Assembly: GCA_963791805.1 (NCBI GenBank)
Contig: CAWBTU010000006.1
Span: 1 to 64,000 of the forward strand
DNA length: 64,000 bases
Direction: 5' to 3'
Source of the DNA: JACMJL01 sp963791805
GTDB taxonomy: Bacteria > Bacillota > Clostridia > Clostridiales > Clostridiaceae
The stretch's first letter is position 1; each line of letters opens with the position of its first letter. The translations under genes and the position numbers were made by a program. Below the pieces are notes generated by a model. That model was not told the DNA's origin. It saw nothing but the letters and a program-made list of their open reading frames with translations, and did not search any database. This document shows, piece by piece, positions 48,258-57,812 of the stretch.

Positions 48258-48611
48258 CTATTCTCCTTTAGTGTCAGCCCATGGAGTTTTAGCAGCGCTT
48301 TTTGAAAGATATAAATGTCCTTTATAATCAATGAGTATATCAGTAAATTCAAAACCGTACAGGTCCTGATATTCATTTTCTATTAATAAAGCTGCAGCGT
48401 AAATACCAGAAATGCTTTTTACCTTGTCAAAGGGCTCTATTAGTATTCTTAAATGTTTCATTTCATAATTTAAGTCAAAGTGATAAGTAAGTTCATACTG
48501 CGCACCCTGCTGACAGCAAGAAAGAGTCATAAGTCTATACCCTTGAGTATGTAGAACTTTAGCTTCATCACAAATTGCATCTTTATCTATTTCTAATAAA
48601 TTGTCCAGCAT
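48258..48611 (-). CDS. echD: Ech hydrogenase subunit D (NuoC-like)
   Basis: A 117-aa soluble protein with the NuoC-like pattern (FDLNYEMKHLRILI, VKSISGIYAAALLIENEYQDLYGFEF). In Ech complexes this subunit links the small and large subunits. GGAGG precedes the ATG; it lies between echC (13 bases) and echE (14 bases). Confidence 0.88.
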   Translation of the reverse strand: MLDNLLEIDKDAICDEAKVLHTQGYRLMTLSCCQQGAQYELTYHFDLNYEMKHLRILIEPFDKVKSISGIYAAALLIENEYQDLYGFEFTDILIDYKGHLYLSKSAAKTPWADTKGE

Positions 48612-48624
48612 ATTTTATGCCTCC

Positions 48625-49062
48625 TTATTTCTTTTTTTTCATTTCGAGTCTCTTACGGTCAAGGGCAGCAGCACCTTTTGCAATACCTTCAATTATAGTT
48701 TCAGGTTTAGGGCAACATCCAGGTACATATACATCCACTGGTAGTACCTTATCTACACCGCCAATTACATTATAGCAGTCGTGGAAGACTCCACCAGTAG
48801 AAGCACAAGCTCCCACTGCAACAACTACTTTGGGTTCAGGTATTTGATTATATATATTTAATACTACATCTATGTTTTTATGATTTATAGATCCAGTGAC
48901 TAGCATTATGTCTGCTTGCTTTGGTGAGCCAATATTAATAACTCCTAATCTCTCAGCATCATAAATTGGTGTGAGACATGCGAGAACTTCAATATCGCAA
49001 CCATTACAACTGTTAGCATTCACATGAACTAGCCAGGGTGATCTTGACATTATAGCTGACAT
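48625..49062 (-). CDS. echC: Ech hydrogenase small subunit (NuoB-like)
   Basis: A 145-aa protein carrying the proximal 4Fe-4S cluster next to the NiFe site. Ligands: C19 and C22 (NSCNGCDIE), C86 (GACAST) and C116 or C117 (PGCCPKP). It is the standard electron path between EchF and EchE. Confidence 0.93.
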   Translation of the reverse strand: MSAIMSRSPWLVHVNANSCNGCDIEVLACLTPIYDAERLGVINIGSPKQADIMLVTGSINHKNIDVVLNIYNQIPEPKVVVAVGACASTGGVFHDCYNVIGGVDKVLPVDVYVPGCCPKPETIIEGIAKGAAALDRKRLEMKKKK

Positions 49063-49086
49063 TAAAACAACCCCTTCTTAATTTTA

Positions 49087-49956
49087 TTATAATTTAACAT
49101 CACATACGTATAGGAAAAGTATATTAGCTATACATAGACCTATTACCACTGTCCAAGTATATTTTAGTAGCCATTTCCATGAAAGCCTTGCGCTTATATT
49201 ATCAATAATTATTACAAATATGAAAGTAAATACTGATAATAAAGTTCCCATTATAGGATTACCTTGCCAGAATAAAAACATAAGTCCTGAAAGGAAAACA
49301 TATTCGTACCAATGAGAAAATTCAATTGCTGCCATAGTTGGTCCAGAAAAATCTGTATACATACCTCTAACTAGTTCTTGATGTGCATGTTGAGAGGCAG
49401 ATAAATCAAAGGGTGATTTTTTAAATTTTATAATCATTATAAATAGCATCGAAATAAATATTAATGGCAAATATTCTATAAGTGGTGAGGAAATATCATT
49501 TAATTTTGATATCTTGAAGGAACCAGTTAAGCCATACATTCCAACAATAAAGAAAATTAAGACAGGTTCATAGGCAAGCATAGAAATAGTTTCTCGTGCA
49601 CTGCCTATTCTACTGTAGGGAGAACCTGTGCTCATACCAGCTAAAATGATGGCAACGTTAGCAATGGTATAAACAAATACTATCATAAGCAAATCCATTT
49701 CAAATACTAGCATGAAAAGACTTACAAGGATAAAAGCAAAATAAAATACAATATAAATATTTTGAAATTTATTTACAACCACATTTTCCTTTGACATTAG
49801 TTTTCTAAAGTCATACCAGGGTTGAAGCAGTGGAGGTCCAACTCTACCTTGAAGGTGAGCGGAAACCTTCCTATCAATACCAGCCATAAGGCATCCAACT
49901 ATAGGAGCCACTAGTAATACCATTAACGTTCTTATTATTATTTCTGTAGTACTCAT
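49087..49956 (-). CDS. echB: Ech hydrogenase membrane subunit B (NuoH-like)
   Basis: A 289-aa protein with about eight membrane helices. The NuoH-type motifs HLQGRVGPPLLQPWYDF and ARETISMLAYEPVL are present. It anchors the hydrogenase arm and forms part of the ion path. The start ATG overlaps the echA stop (ATGA), so translation is probably coupled. Confidence 0.93.
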   Translation of the reverse strand: MSTTEIIIRTLMVLLVAPIVGCLMAGIDRKVSAHLQGRVGPPLLQPWYDFRKLMSKENVVVNKFQNIYIVFYFAFILVSLFMLVFEMDLLMIVFVYTIANVAIILAGMSTGSPYSRIGSARETISMLAYEPVLIFFIVGMYGLTGSFKISKLNDISSPLIEYLPLIFISMLFIMIIKFKKSPFDLSASQHAHQELVRGMYTDFSGPTMAAIEFSHWYEYVFLSGLMFLFWQGNPIMGTLLSVFTFIFVIIIDNISARLSWKWLLKYTWTVVIGLCIANILFLYVCDVKL

Positions 49957-51884
49957 TTTAATAGTCCTCCTATAGTAACAATTAATAACATAGCTATTGA
50001 AACTAAATAGCCTACATTGGTCAATATTCGTTCACTTAAGAACTGTGTAAGGTAAAGGTTACCTGTGTTAGATTTTACAAAGGTTCCATCTACACTTCTA
50101 AAATATGTTCCGTCTTCAGAACTATTTTCTCCGCACATATAAACATCTTTCTTTACAGTATTGTTTACTAAAATACCTTTAATTAGTACCACTACTAAAA
50201 TTACTACACCAATTATTATAAATATCGCTTGATTATTAAAGGAACCAATTTGTGATTTTATATTTGCATTTGAAACATTAAGCTCAAGTTTCCAGTGAGG
50301 AAATAAACTTCTAATTTCCTTTGCAACAAAATTGTTGTAAATAGGATCCACAAAAATACTTGTAGCTAGTGCTGCTAAACTTAAAAACCATAGAGGTAAG
50401 TAAATATCAATGTTAGATTTTTCTTGTTTTGATATTTTTTCTTCAGGATATGAAAGCAAGGAACCCATCCACTTAATATAGTAAAGAGTAGTTAGAGCAC
50501 TTCCTAAAATAAGCAGTATTGCTATATATGGATTAGTTGCAGAAGACTCAATAGTTATCAATTTAGTAACTAGCACACCAAATGGTGGTAAAATCATTGA
50601 TACAAGGGCAAAGCTTGTTATTAAAGCAAGAACTGGAGCAATGTGTATCAAACCTTGCATATCTTCAATATCTCTGCTACCAATAGTATGTTCAATTTGA
50701 CCTGTACACAAGAATAGCAGGGCCTTTGAAATAGCATGAAATATAAGGAGTATAATTGCAGCAGATATAGCGACATCAGTACCAAGGCCTGCAGCACAAA
50801 TTATTAAACCTAAATTTGCGATAGTAGAGTATGCGAGTACTCTCTTGGCATTACTTTGAGTAACCGCAATAGCTGAAGTTAATACAAAAGTAATACCACC
50901 ATAAAGTGCAATTGCTGTACCTAAATCTGTACCGGCATATGCAGGTGACATTTTAATAATAAGGAAAACCCCAGCCTTTACCATTGTACTTGAATGTAGT
51001 AATGCAGATACAGGTGTGGGTGCAACCATTGCTCCAAGTAACCAGCTTTCAAAAGGCATTTGTGCTGATTTTGCAAAACCTGCAATGCATATAAAGAAAA
51101 CTGGAAGTAGATAAATACCTGAAAGTTTACCTTTGGACACTATTCCAGAAAAAGTCGTTATATCCGACTGATTTGAAAGAATTATATTTCCTAGTGAAAA
51201 AAATAGCCCACCAATTAAGTTTAAGAATAATGCTCTAAAGCTACTACTATAAGCTTCTTCGTCCTGGTTATATGAAATCAATAAGAAGGATGCTAAAGTT
51301 GTGATTTCCCAAAAGAAGTAAACCCAAGAAAGAGAATCACTCATAACTAATCCATTCATAGATGCTATAAATACACAAATTACAGAGTAGAACATTTTTT
51401 GTCTGCTCTTCATTTTTCTGTGCTTTTCATATTCTGACATATAGCCATTAGCAAAAACAACTATTAGAGTACCTATAATGTTAATAATCAAAAGCATTAC
51501 TATAGATAAATTATCTATATTTAGTGATGTTTTTTCTGTTGATGAGGTTATTAAATCATAGGTTGAGTAAATAAATAGTATTGTTTGTAAAACTGTTAGT
51601 GCAGCAATACTCCATTTCCCGTGTTTTATAGCAACCCAGAAAATAAAAGCAATAATAGCAACTTCAAGTACAGTGATTATACCTTCAATAATATTTAAGG
51701 TGTCACCTGATACTGATATGGTACCTGGACCTTTGAATGCTATTATTAATGAAAATGTAATTCCGAATACACACAAGACATATGATAAAACTCTATAATA
51801 AGTTTTATTGTCGCTAAGCAAAAATAACATTGCTAAAATTATCGGAACAATAAGTAATGATAATACATAAATGTTCATAGACAT
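49953..51884 (-). CDS. echA: Ech hydrogenase membrane subunit A (NuoL/antiporter-like)
   Basis: A 643-aa protein with about 16 membrane helices of the NuoL/M/N-MrpA family: SLSWVYFFWEITTLASFLLI with the helix-5 Glu, SAQMPFESWLLGAMVAPTPVSALLHSSTMVKAGVFL (in parts) with conserved Lys/His. It is the ion-pumping subunit. First gene of the operon echABCDEF. GGGGGG is 5 nt before the first ATG; an internal ATG two codons later is an alternative start. Confidence 0.93.
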   Translation of the reverse strand: MSMNIYVLSLLIVPIILAMLFLLSDNKTYYRVLSYVLCVFGITFSLIIAFKGPGTISVSGDTLNIIEGIITVLEVAIIAFIFWVAIKHGKWSIAALTVLQTILFIYSTYDLITSSTEKTSLNIDNLSIVMLLIINIIGTLIVVFANGYMSEYEKHRKMKSRQKMFYSVICVFIASMNGLVMSDSLSWVYFFWEITTLASFLLISYNQDEEAYSSSFRALFLNLIGGLFFSLGNIILSNQSDITTFSGIVSKGKLSGIYLLPVFFICIAGFAKSAQMPFESWLLGAMVAPTPVSALLHSSTMVKAGVFLIIKMSPAYAGTDLGTAIALYGGITFVLTSAIAVTQSNAKRVLAYSTIANLGLIICAAGLGTDVAISAAIILLIFHAISKALLFLCTGQIEHTIGSRDIEDMQGLIHIAPVLALITSFALVSMILPPFGVLVTKLITIESSATNPYIAILLILGSALTTLYYIKWMGSLLSYPEEKISKQEKSNIDIYLPLWFLSLAALATSIFVDPIYNNFVAKEIRSLFPHWKLELNVSNANIKSQIGSFNNQAIFIIIGVVILVVVLIKGILVNNTVKKDVYMCGENSSEDGTYFRSVDGTFVKSNTGNLYLTQFLSERILTNVGYLVSIAMLLIVTIGGLLK

Positions 51885-52220
51885 ACATACCCCCCAAATG
51901 GTAAATTTTAAACCTTGTAAATGGCAATATTGATATTATATTATCTTTTATTATAAAAAACAACTGAATAATTCAAATTTTCTAATAATTTAAATTTTAA
52001 CAAACATTCAGTTAAATTCAACCTCAAATAAATTTTAAAATACACTGTATTTTTGGCTATTTAGTATTATAATATATACAGTGCACACGGGTGTTTTTCT
52101 CATGTAAATTATATATATGAATTTAGGGAAATATACATCTATATATTAATAGGAATACACTATAAGAACTCACCTTTGCAATTCATAGTAGCTGTTACAC
52201 TTGAGAAAGGAGGATTTAGT
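51885..52220. other. Divergent promoter region between ech operon and next gene
   Basis: 336 bp, AT-rich, no gene. On the minus strand a TATAAT (51935-51940) with a poor -35 (51958-51963) could start ech. On the plus strand a TATAAT (52068-52073) is bracketed by CACTGTA (52043-52049) and TACAGTG (52077-52083), a 7-bp inverted repeat that could be an operator. Confidence 0.4.
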
Positions 52221-52589
52221 ATGGAAAGGAAGTTATTAAATCTCAATAAGGTACTTACTCTTTTGAAAAAACAATATAATTCAGAGTTTTTTATTGTTTG
52301 GAGATGTGTAAAAGAAAATAACGTTCTAAAAAATAAGGCCATGATAACTATTTTTAATGATATAATTGCTGTAACTTATGATAATGAGGATAAATTATAT
52401 AAAGTTTCGTATAATTTTAATAATAAGTTTTGGCATAAATTTGTTTACCCACATGGGCATGGGGTGGTTTTTTCTCCGTTTTTTAATAAAGAAGATATTA
52501 TAGAAATGAATGGTGAAAAGTATATAAATGAAGAAATCATTTTAGAATGGAATGTGTTCACTTTAGCAGAACTAGGAGGGTTAAACTAA
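52221..52589 (+). CDS. Small soluble protein of unknown function
   Basis: A 122-aa protein. The frame opens at 52176, but AAGGAGG 8 nt before 52221 marks the start. Residues form a helix (LNLNKVLTLLKKQYNSEFFIV) followed by beta-rich sequence (MITIFNDIIAVTYDNEDKLYKVSYNF). Two histidine/glycine-rich residues stand out (YPHGHG). No family recognised. Confidence 0.6.
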   Translation: MERKLLNLNKVLTLLKKQYNSEFFIVWRCVKENNVLKNKAMITIFNDIIAVTYDNEDKLYKVSYNFNNKFWHKFVYPHGHGVVFSPFFNKEDIIEMNGEKYINEEIILEWNVFTLAELGGLN

Positions 52590-52596
52590 TTTTACT

Positions 52597-52655
52597 ACTT
52601 CAGATAAGGTATTCAGATTAAAAAATGAATATTATATCTGAGGTGTTTTTTTATT
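52597..52655 (+). terminator. Intrinsic terminator
   Basis: ACTTCAGATA (52597-52606) pairs with TATCTGAGGT (52635-52644) across a loop of 28 nt, followed by T7. Confidence 0.7.
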
Positions 52656-52771
52656 TTAAGCATTATAGAGCAACATAGTAGTTGTTGAAAAAACAGTGAT
52701 ATAATATAATTAGAATACGGAAATAATCGATTGTTAAATTTATAATAAATAGCATAGAATGGGAGTAAAAA

Positions 52772-53920
52772 ATGAAAATTGATGTAAAAGTATTAATAAT
52801 TATTCTTTTATTATTTTGTGAATGCTATACAATTTTTATAATAAAACAAAAAAAATCGAAAACAGCTAAGATTATGAAATTATATGAAACTGGTAAAAAA
52901 ATATCTTCAAATATTAAACTGAAAAAATTAATGGGAGAGATAATGGAAATTGTTAAAAGTCAAATAGGAGCTGAGGCATGTTCATTATATCTTATAGATC
53001 AAGAGAAGCAAGAACTTTGGTTTGAAGTTGCCCTTGGGGAAAAAAGTAACCAAATTAAAGAGATTCGTTTAAAAATGGGGGAAGGAATCGCAGGAAAAGT
53101 TGCAAAAGAAGGAATTACCTTAAATATTAAAGATGTTAATAAAAGTCCCTATTTTAAAAGAGATATTGCAAAAAAAATTGATTCCAATCAAAAATCCATG
53201 CTAACTATGCCTGTAAAGTTTAAAGATGAGACAATAGCTGTTATACAATTGATAAATAAGAAAAAAGGTAAGTATTTTACCTTAAGTGATGAAGAGCTAC
53301 TTGAAGGTATGGCAGGGAATATAGCTATTGCTATAGAGAACGCAAGATTATTTGATAAAATGAAGGGACAATTTATAGATTTTATTAATGCATTAACTAG
53401 TGCTATTGATGCAAAGGATCCATATACAAATGGTCACTCTAAGAGAGTTACTGAATATTCTTTAGCTGTAGCTAAGGAAATGGGATTTAATGAAGAAGAA
53501 CTTGAGCAGCTTGAATATCTTGCAGTTCTTCATGATGTAGGCAAAATAGGGATTAAAGATTCAATTTTAAATAAACAGGCACCTTTAGATGATGAAGAGT
53601 ATACTGAAATGAAAACTCATTCATTAATTGGTTCTAAAATACTAGTAGAGATGAAATCTCTTAAGGAGTTAGCTAAAGGAGCAAAATATCATCATGAGAG
53701 GTATGATGGCAAAGGTTATTTTGAGCATCTTAAAGGTGATGAAATTCCACTTGAAGCTAGGATTATAGCAGTTGCAGATACATATGATGCTATGACTACA
53801 GACAGGCCTTATAGAAAAGGGTTGGAACATGAAGTTGCAATGGAAGAGATTATAAGGTGTTCAGGAACACAGTTTGATCCTGAAGTAGTTAAACATTTTA
53901 TAAGTGCAATGGAAAAATAA
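52772..53920 (+). CDS. GAF and HD-GYP domain protein, probable cyclic-di-GMP phosphodiesterase
   Basis: A 382-aa protein. Residues 7-25 are one membrane helix; a GAF sensor domain spans about 45-195; HD-GYP follows (about 205-380). Catalytic signatures are HD at 254-255 (LHDVGKIGI), HHERYDGKGY at 307-316, and DTYDAMTTDRPYRKG. The usual GYP is GYF here, a conservative variation of the outer motif. It would degrade cyclic di-GMP in response to a GAF-bound ligand. Confidence 0.9.
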   Translation: MKIDVKVLIIILLLFCECYTIFIIKQKKSKTAKIMKLYETGKKISSNIKLKKLMGEIMEIVKSQIGAEACSLYLIDQEKQELWFEVALGEKSNQIKEIRLKMGEGIAGKVAKEGITLNIKDVNKSPYFKRDIAKKIDSNQKSMLTMPVKFKDETIAVIQLINKKKGKYFTLSDEELLEGMAGNIAIAIENARLFDKMKGQFIDFINALTSAIDAKDPYTNGHSKRVTEYSLAVAKEMGFNEEELEQLEYLAVLHDVGKIGIKDSILNKQAPLDDEEYTEMKTHSLIGSKILVEMKSLKELAKGAKYHHERYDGKGYFEHLKGDEIPLEARIIAVADTYDAMTTDRPYRKGLEHEVAMEEIIRCSGTQFDPEVVKHFISAMEK

Positions 53921-53944
53921 ATTCTAAAGCAACTTAGAACAATT

Positions 53945-53998
53945 AAAAGCCTAACTTTCATTATTCCATACTTGGAGAAGAAAGTTAGGCTTTTTAAT
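53945..53998. terminator. Bidirectional terminator
   Basis: AAAAGCCTAACTTTC pairs with GAAAGTTAGGCTTTTT around a loop of about 20 nt, between converging genes. Confidence 0.8.
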
Positions 53999-54006
53999 TA
54001 TTGAGG

Positions 54007-54708
54007 CTAGTACATTACAAAAACATGTAACAAATAGCTAATGAATACAGTTGTAAAGTATTTGTTTAGCACTATACTAATTACATATTTATACTGCTTT
54101 TTTTCAAGTCTTTGATAAAGAAATAGAATTAAAGCAACTGAAAGAATGATAAGTGTTAGCGGTAAGAACCAAATAGCAAATAAAACAATCCCTAATAAAG
54201 CATCATATATCCGTTCATTATGAAAAAAGAAAACTTCAAATCTTAGTTTTACATATAAATCTCTTAAAAGAATTTTAATTGCAACACTTGATAAGTAAGA
54301 AACTACAATTAAACTGATGAGAAATTTAATACAATAAACTTGCTTATTATACAAGATAGATTTATTAGGTGCAAAAGCAAGTGTTAGTCCAATAATTACT
54401 CCTAGATGCAACATTTGGTCAACAATAAAATAAGCAAATTGAAAGTTGCTTAAATATCTATTTGCATAAATTTTTATGTAATCTATTAAAAAATGAAGTA
54501 AGGCACATAATGTGGCAGCAATAATACCATTCAGTCCAAAGGGACTTAATGTTGCCATTTGAACTACGGTTATAATAACTACATGAATAAGCACACCTTG
54601 AGCTCCAGAAGCTTTAAATGCTGCAATTTTATCTGTTTGTAACACAAAGTCTCCAATTAAATGAGCAAGTATAAATAATAGAAAAAAACTGGTATTGATT
54701 GTAGGCAC
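54007..54708 (-). CDS. DUF3307 family membrane protein
   Basis: A 233-aa protein with about six membrane segments. The N-terminus FILAHLIGDFVLQTDKIAAFK and a downstream HFLIDYIKI and FIVDQMLH are the DUF3307 pattern. Function unknown. The start is GTG (54706-54708) with only a weak RBS (GGGAAG). Confidence 0.82.
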   Translation of the reverse strand: MPTINTSFFLLFILAHLIGDFVLQTDKIAAFKASGAQGVLIHVVIITVVQMATLSPFGLNGIIAATLCALLHFLIDYIKIYANRYLSNFQFAYFIVDQMLHLGVIIGLTLAFAPNKSILYNKQVYCIKFLISLIVVSYLSSVAIKILLRDLYVKLRFEVFFFHNERIYDALLGIVLFAIWFLPLTLIILSVALILFLYQRLEKKQYKYVISIVLNKYFTTVFISYLLHVFVMY

Positions 54709-54785
54709 CTACTTCCCGTTAAAAATATAGTGTATTTATTGTAGTAAATCTACAAATAATGTATATACACATATCGGATGTTAGT

Positions 54786-55949
54786 TTACTTAACGTAATT
54801 TTTTAAATCAATTGTAAAACTTTTTATTACATTATTTCTCATATCAGATACATAAAGAATTCCATTATTATATAAAACGCTATTTGGTCCATTAAACTCG
54901 GAAGTCATTTGATTGCTTAATTTGTTTCCAGCTGTTCCAGAACCTGCAATAGTTGTTACTTTACCAGAGGGTGTTATAACTCTTATTTTTTCATTCCATG
55001 TGTCTGCCATAAAAACAACACCTTGTGAGGTTACATAGAATCCTTTAGGAAAATTGAATTTTGCTTTACTGCCAGTACCATCTTTAAAACTGCCTTCAGC
55101 ATAATTGGTGCTTGGCATTATACCACCCCTTTTACCCGCTAAAGTTGATACTTTGCCATTAGTAATCTTTCTAACTAGCTGGTTTCCTGTATCCAATACA
55201 TATATTGTACCTTTGCTATCTAATCCAACATCTTCAGGTTCATTGAATAAGGATTGAGATGACTTTCCGTTTTTAAAGTCTCCTTTAGTATCGAATTTTC
55301 CTGCTATGGTTGTTACGTCTCCTTCAGGGGTTATTTTTCTAATAACATTGTTAAAGGTATCAGCAACATAAATATTATTTTTGTTGTCAATGGCTAAACC
55401 AGAAGGGTTGTTAAATTTTGCTTGAGTGCCTTTGCCATCTTGATATCCCTTTTCTACATTGCCAGCAAAAGTATACACAACTCCATTACTAATTTTACGA
55501 ATAACGTTATTGCCTGTATCAGAAACAAATATATTGCCTTTGGAATCTGCAACTGCAGCTCTAGGTCTGTTAAACTTAGCTATAGATATTAACCCATCTA
55601 TGTAACCACCTTTTGGTAGTCCAAAAGAATCTATTTTATCAGAATATCCTGCGATGGTAGTAACATTACCATCTTTTATTTTTCTTATTTTGTTATTATA
55701 GCAGTCAGCCACAAGGAACCCAGTACCTTTGTCAAGTGATAGGCTATATGGCAAGTTAAAGCTTGCATCTAAATTTTTACCATCTACTGCTCCAATTTTT
55801 CCAGAACCAGCAAAAACTTTAACAACATTTTTTTTTGAATCCTTATTAACATCATTGTTTTTATTTGAAATTTTATAAACACCAAAGCTAGCTACTATTA
55901 TTACCAGTACAGTGGATATAAGAATTAATATTTTGTTTTTTTTGCTCAT
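54786..55949 (-). CDS. NHL-repeat beta-propeller, membrane-anchored
   Basis: A 387-aa protein. Residues 7-25 are a signal/anchor helix. Then come about six NHL repeats, each with a variation of VADSKGNIFVSDTGNNVIRKI, DNKNNIYVADTFNNVIRKI or DSKGTIYVLDTGNQLVRKI, and the repeated block TIAGxxxxxG. The propeller is exposed outside. It is the last gene of the fecR-like/cyclase operon (31 bases after the cyclase), which suggests it supplies a ligand-binding or wall-binding partner. GGGAGG precedes the ATG. Confidence 0.88.
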   Translation of the reverse strand: MSKKNKILILISTVLVIIVASFGVYKISNKNNDVNKDSKKNVVKVFAGSGKIGAVDGKNLDASFNLPYSLSLDKGTGFLVADCYNNKIRKIKDGNVTTIAGYSDKIDSFGLPKGGYIDGLISIAKFNRPRAAVADSKGNIFVSDTGNNVIRKISNGVVYTFAGNVEKGYQDGKGTQAKFNNPSGLAIDNKNNIYVADTFNNVIRKITPEGDVTTIAGKFDTKGDFKNGKSSQSLFNEPEDVGLDSKGTIYVLDTGNQLVRKITNGKVSTLAGKRGGIMPSTNYAEGSFKDGTGSKAKFNFPKGFYVTSQGVVFMADTWNEKIRVITPSGKVTTIAGSGTAGNKLSNQMTSEFNGPNSVLYNNGILYVSDMRNNVIKSFTIDLKNYVK

Positions 55950-55980
55950 GATTTGCCTCCCGAAAAATCATTCTGTTGAA

Positions 55981-57747
55981 TTACTTTATTCCAGTTAATT
56001 CATATACAGTAATTATTTGTTCTTTGCCTTTTACATTTATTTCACCAAGCTCAATTACAGAAACTTTATCTTTAACAAGTTCATAAGTAGATTCACTCAG
56101 AAGTATTTGTCCAGGTTTTGCATTACTTTCTAGCCTTGCAGAAATATTTACTGTATCTCCAATTGCAGTGTAATCCATTCTAGTTTTAGAACCAATATTT
56201 CCTACTACAGCGTAACCAGTATTTACACCAATTCCAAACTGCACACTTTGCCCAAATTTCTCTAGAATATCCTTATGCAGCGCATCAGCTCCTTGCTTCA
56301 TTTCCCAGGCTGCTTGGAGTGATCTAAAGGCGTGATCTTCTAAATCTAGTGGTGCATTAAACACAGCCATTGTAGCGTCACCAATAAATTTATCTAGCAT
56401 ACCTAGGTTATTAAATATGGACCTTGATGTTAAGTCAAGATACTGATTCAAAATATCAACTACTTCTTCTGGTTCACACTTTTCCGAAAGTGGGGTAAAT
56501 CCGCGAATATCAACAAACAGAACTGAAATAAATCTACGTTCGCCACCAAGCTTAATACTCTCTTCGCCACCATCTAGTATTTTGGAAACAACTTGAGGTG
56601 CTACGTACTTTCCGAATAAATCTCTGACTCTTTTCTTCTCAAGGAATTCAGTAATATATTGACTCACCAGTACTATAATATAAATTATTAGAACTAATAC
56701 AATTTGATAAAAGAACTGCAATATATAACCTTTTTTAAAAGCAATTTTACCTATAGTAATGTATGCAATTATAAAAATACCAAGGGTAATAGCTGAAAAC
56801 AATGGTTTTAGTTTTTTGCATATAAAGTAAGCAAGTCCTCCAAATAAAATAAGCAATAATAGGTTAAGATAATTTGGTACATATTGCTTAAAATTGCTTT
56901 CAAGTAAGTTTTGAATTATATTTGCATGAATTTCAACTCCATACATTTTATCATTATGGTTGATTGAAGTATAATAATCATCAGATAATCCAACAGAATA
57001 AGGTCCAATTAGTACAATTTTATCTTTAAAGTATTCTGGTGGAATTTCTCCATCTAAGAGCTTGTATATAGGGTGATTTTCAAAACTATGGGTATGATTT
57101 GGTAATGAAGTAAATGTAATATAGGTTTTATTCCAGCCATCTTTGTGCATATTAAGGTTAGGTTTATTCTTTGAGGTTTTATTTAAATACTGATTATAAA
57201 CTTCAATAGAAAAGCTATTTATCTTTCGTCCTTTATAATCAAAGGATGTTAATGCCTTTCGAACAATATTATTATCAGGAGCAGTATTAATTTCACCCGA
57301 GATTGAGACAGCTTTCAATTTTGGAAAAGGTTCTTTTAAGGCTATAGGTTCCATTTTGCCAACCTTAATTGCATCTGTTCCAAAATCTCCATACGAAGCC
57401 ATGACCACATTTTCTGCACTTTTTACTGAATTAACTAAGGCTACATCTTCTTCAGAATTACGAGCTTCTTCAGAATAAATAAGATCAATGCCTATAGCGG
57501 CAGCATTTCCTTGGGATAACTTGTTTATAGCATCTGCAATATAAGTTCTAGACCAAGGCCATTGACCATATTTTTCAAGACTTAAATCGTCAACTCCTAA
57601 TATTACAATCCTTGAATCAATTCCAGCACTTTTCTGAAGAATTGAATCTTGAAGATTATTGTCTGTTCCATGGAATGAGTTATAATATGAGAAAATACAG
57701 AATGCAGCAATTACAATGCCAACCACATATAGGGATATTTTTTTCAT
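55981..57747 (-). CDS. CHASE2-domain adenylate cyclase (class III)
   Basis: A 588-aa membrane enzyme. One N-terminal helix (5-22), an extracellular CHASE2 sensor (about 25-285), three further helices (about 293-362), then a class III nucleotide cyclase (about 400-588). All catalytic residues are seen: metal Asp413 and Asp457, adenine-specifying Lys453 and Asp525, and transition-state Asn534 and Arg538 (VNISAR). It should make cyclic AMP in response to an external signal. cAMP signalling is sparsely described in clostridia. GAGGTTG precedes the ATG. Confidence 0.93.
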   Translation of the reverse strand: MKKISLYVVGIVIAAFCIFSYYNSFHGTDNNLQDSILQKSAGIDSRIVILGVDDLSLEKYGQWPWSRTYIADAINKLSQGNAAAIGIDLIYSEEARNSEEDVALVNSVKSAENVVMASYGDFGTDAIKVGKMEPIALKEPFPKLKAVSISGEINTAPDNNIVRKALTSFDYKGRKINSFSIEVYNQYLNKTSKNKPNLNMHKDGWNKTYITFTSLPNHTHSFENHPIYKLLDGEIPPEYFKDKIVLIGPYSVGLSDDYYTSINHNDKMYGVEIHANIIQNLLESNFKQYVPNYLNLLLLILFGGLAYFICKKLKPLFSAITLGIFIIAYITIGKIAFKKGYILQFFYQIVLVLIIYIIVLVSQYITEFLEKKRVRDLFGKYVAPQVVSKILDGGEESIKLGGERRFISVLFVDIRGFTPLSEKCEPEEVVDILNQYLDLTSRSIFNNLGMLDKFIGDATMAVFNAPLDLEDHAFRSLQAAWEMKQGADALHKDILEKFGQSVQFGIGVNTGYAVVGNIGSKTRMDYTAIGDTVNISARLESNAKPGQILLSESTYELVKDKVSVIELGEINVKGKEQIITVYELTGIK

Positions 57748-57812
57748 TAAAACAACCTCGCTTATGTAAAATAACTAATAGTTTATATGATTAAAAAAAC
57801 AAGTATGTTTAA

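Noticed and set aside
48194..48376. Minus-strand 60-aa ORF across the echE/echD junction
   Set aside because: It overlaps two well-supported genes in another frame and has no RBS.
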